DNA of 5,124 bases. It comes from DASULA01 sp036278435. Lineage in GTDB: Bacteria > Actinomycetota > Actinomycetes > Mycobacteriales > DASULA01. Where the stretch lies: the NCBI GenBank assembly GCA_036278435.1, contig DASULA010000281.1, positions 1-5,124 of the forward strand, given 5' to 3'. This document shows positions 5,109 to 5,124 of the stretch, piece after piece (the first letter of the stretch is position 1; each line of letters starts with the position of its first letter). Below the pieces are notes generated by a model that saw only the letters and a program-made list of their open reading frames with translations, was not told the origin of the DNA and did not search any database. The translations under genes were made by a program, and so were the position numbers.

Positions 5109-5124
5109 GTTTTCGCAAGAAAAC
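5109..5124 (+). terminator. Small hairpin at the window edge, possible terminator
   Basis: GTTTTC (5109-5114) and GAAAAC (5119-5124) are a perfect inverted repeat around GCAA, a GNRA tetraloop. It lies 29 nt after the stop of the HprK-like gene and is AT-rich in an otherwise very GC-rich setting. The window ends exactly at the last paired base, so the stem may be longer. It could equally be an operator or promoter part for the next gene. Confidence 0.4.

Noticed and set aside
4090..5118. Long minus-strand open frame opposite the HprK-like gene
   Set aside because: Low-complexity Gly/Arg/Pro/Gln translation without motifs; a shadow of the plus-strand P-loop gene.

Overview
The window is about 70% GC, with strong G/C bias at third codon positions, tight gene packing with ATGA-type stop/start overlaps, and a LAxTG-type cell-wall sorting motif. 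This points to a high-GC Gram-positive actinobacterium, probably a filamentous one of the Micromonosporaceae/Pseudonocardiaceae/Streptomyces kind. Genus cannot be read from the sequence. No tRNA, rRNA, CRISPR array, insertion sequence or attachment site was seen.

Left block (1-2748, + strand). This is the end of a catabolic-looking operon. The last codons of an unidentified gene are followed by a fumarylacetoacetate-hydrolase (FAH) family enzyme, an M19 membrane-dipeptidase family metalloenzyme (8-nt overlap), and a second, shorter FAH-family protein (4-nt ATGA overlap). The three are almost certainly translated from one mRNA and probably process one substrate: C-C or C-N bond cleavage of a small carboxylated compound plus an amide/dipeptide hydrolysis. 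The first FAH protein keeps the full catalytic set. The second has lost the catalytic His of the His-Glu dyad and has an altered TGTP motif. The operon ends in a symmetrical hairpin that overlaps its own stop codon and that of the convergent gene.

Right block (2767-5079). Two divergent pairs of genes are separated by a 125-nt AT-richer control region (3780-3904). Leftward run a small proline-rich exported protein (twin-arginine-like signal peptide, LAFTG sorting motif, transmembrane helix, acidic tail) and then a shikimate-kinase-like P-loop kinase that lacks the usual Gly-rich shikimate-binding motif. Rightward run a PqqD-family protein (RiPP-recognition-element fold), apparently leaderless, and an HPr-kinase-like P-loop protein starting at a TTG within a TTGA overlap. 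PqqD plus HprK-like kinase is a combination known from ribosomally made, modified peptide (RiPP) clusters, but no protease, cyclase, radical-SAM enzyme or established precursor is in the window.

Most worth following up: the divergent PqqD/HprK-like and exported LAxTG-protein/kinase locus as a candidate undescribed peptide- or protein-modification system; a 31-codon frame with an excellent Shine-Dalgarno sequence in the divergent region; and the degenerate active sites of the second FAH protein and the shikimate-kinase-like protein. The window stops at the edge of a small GNRA-loop hairpin that may be the terminator of the rightward pair.
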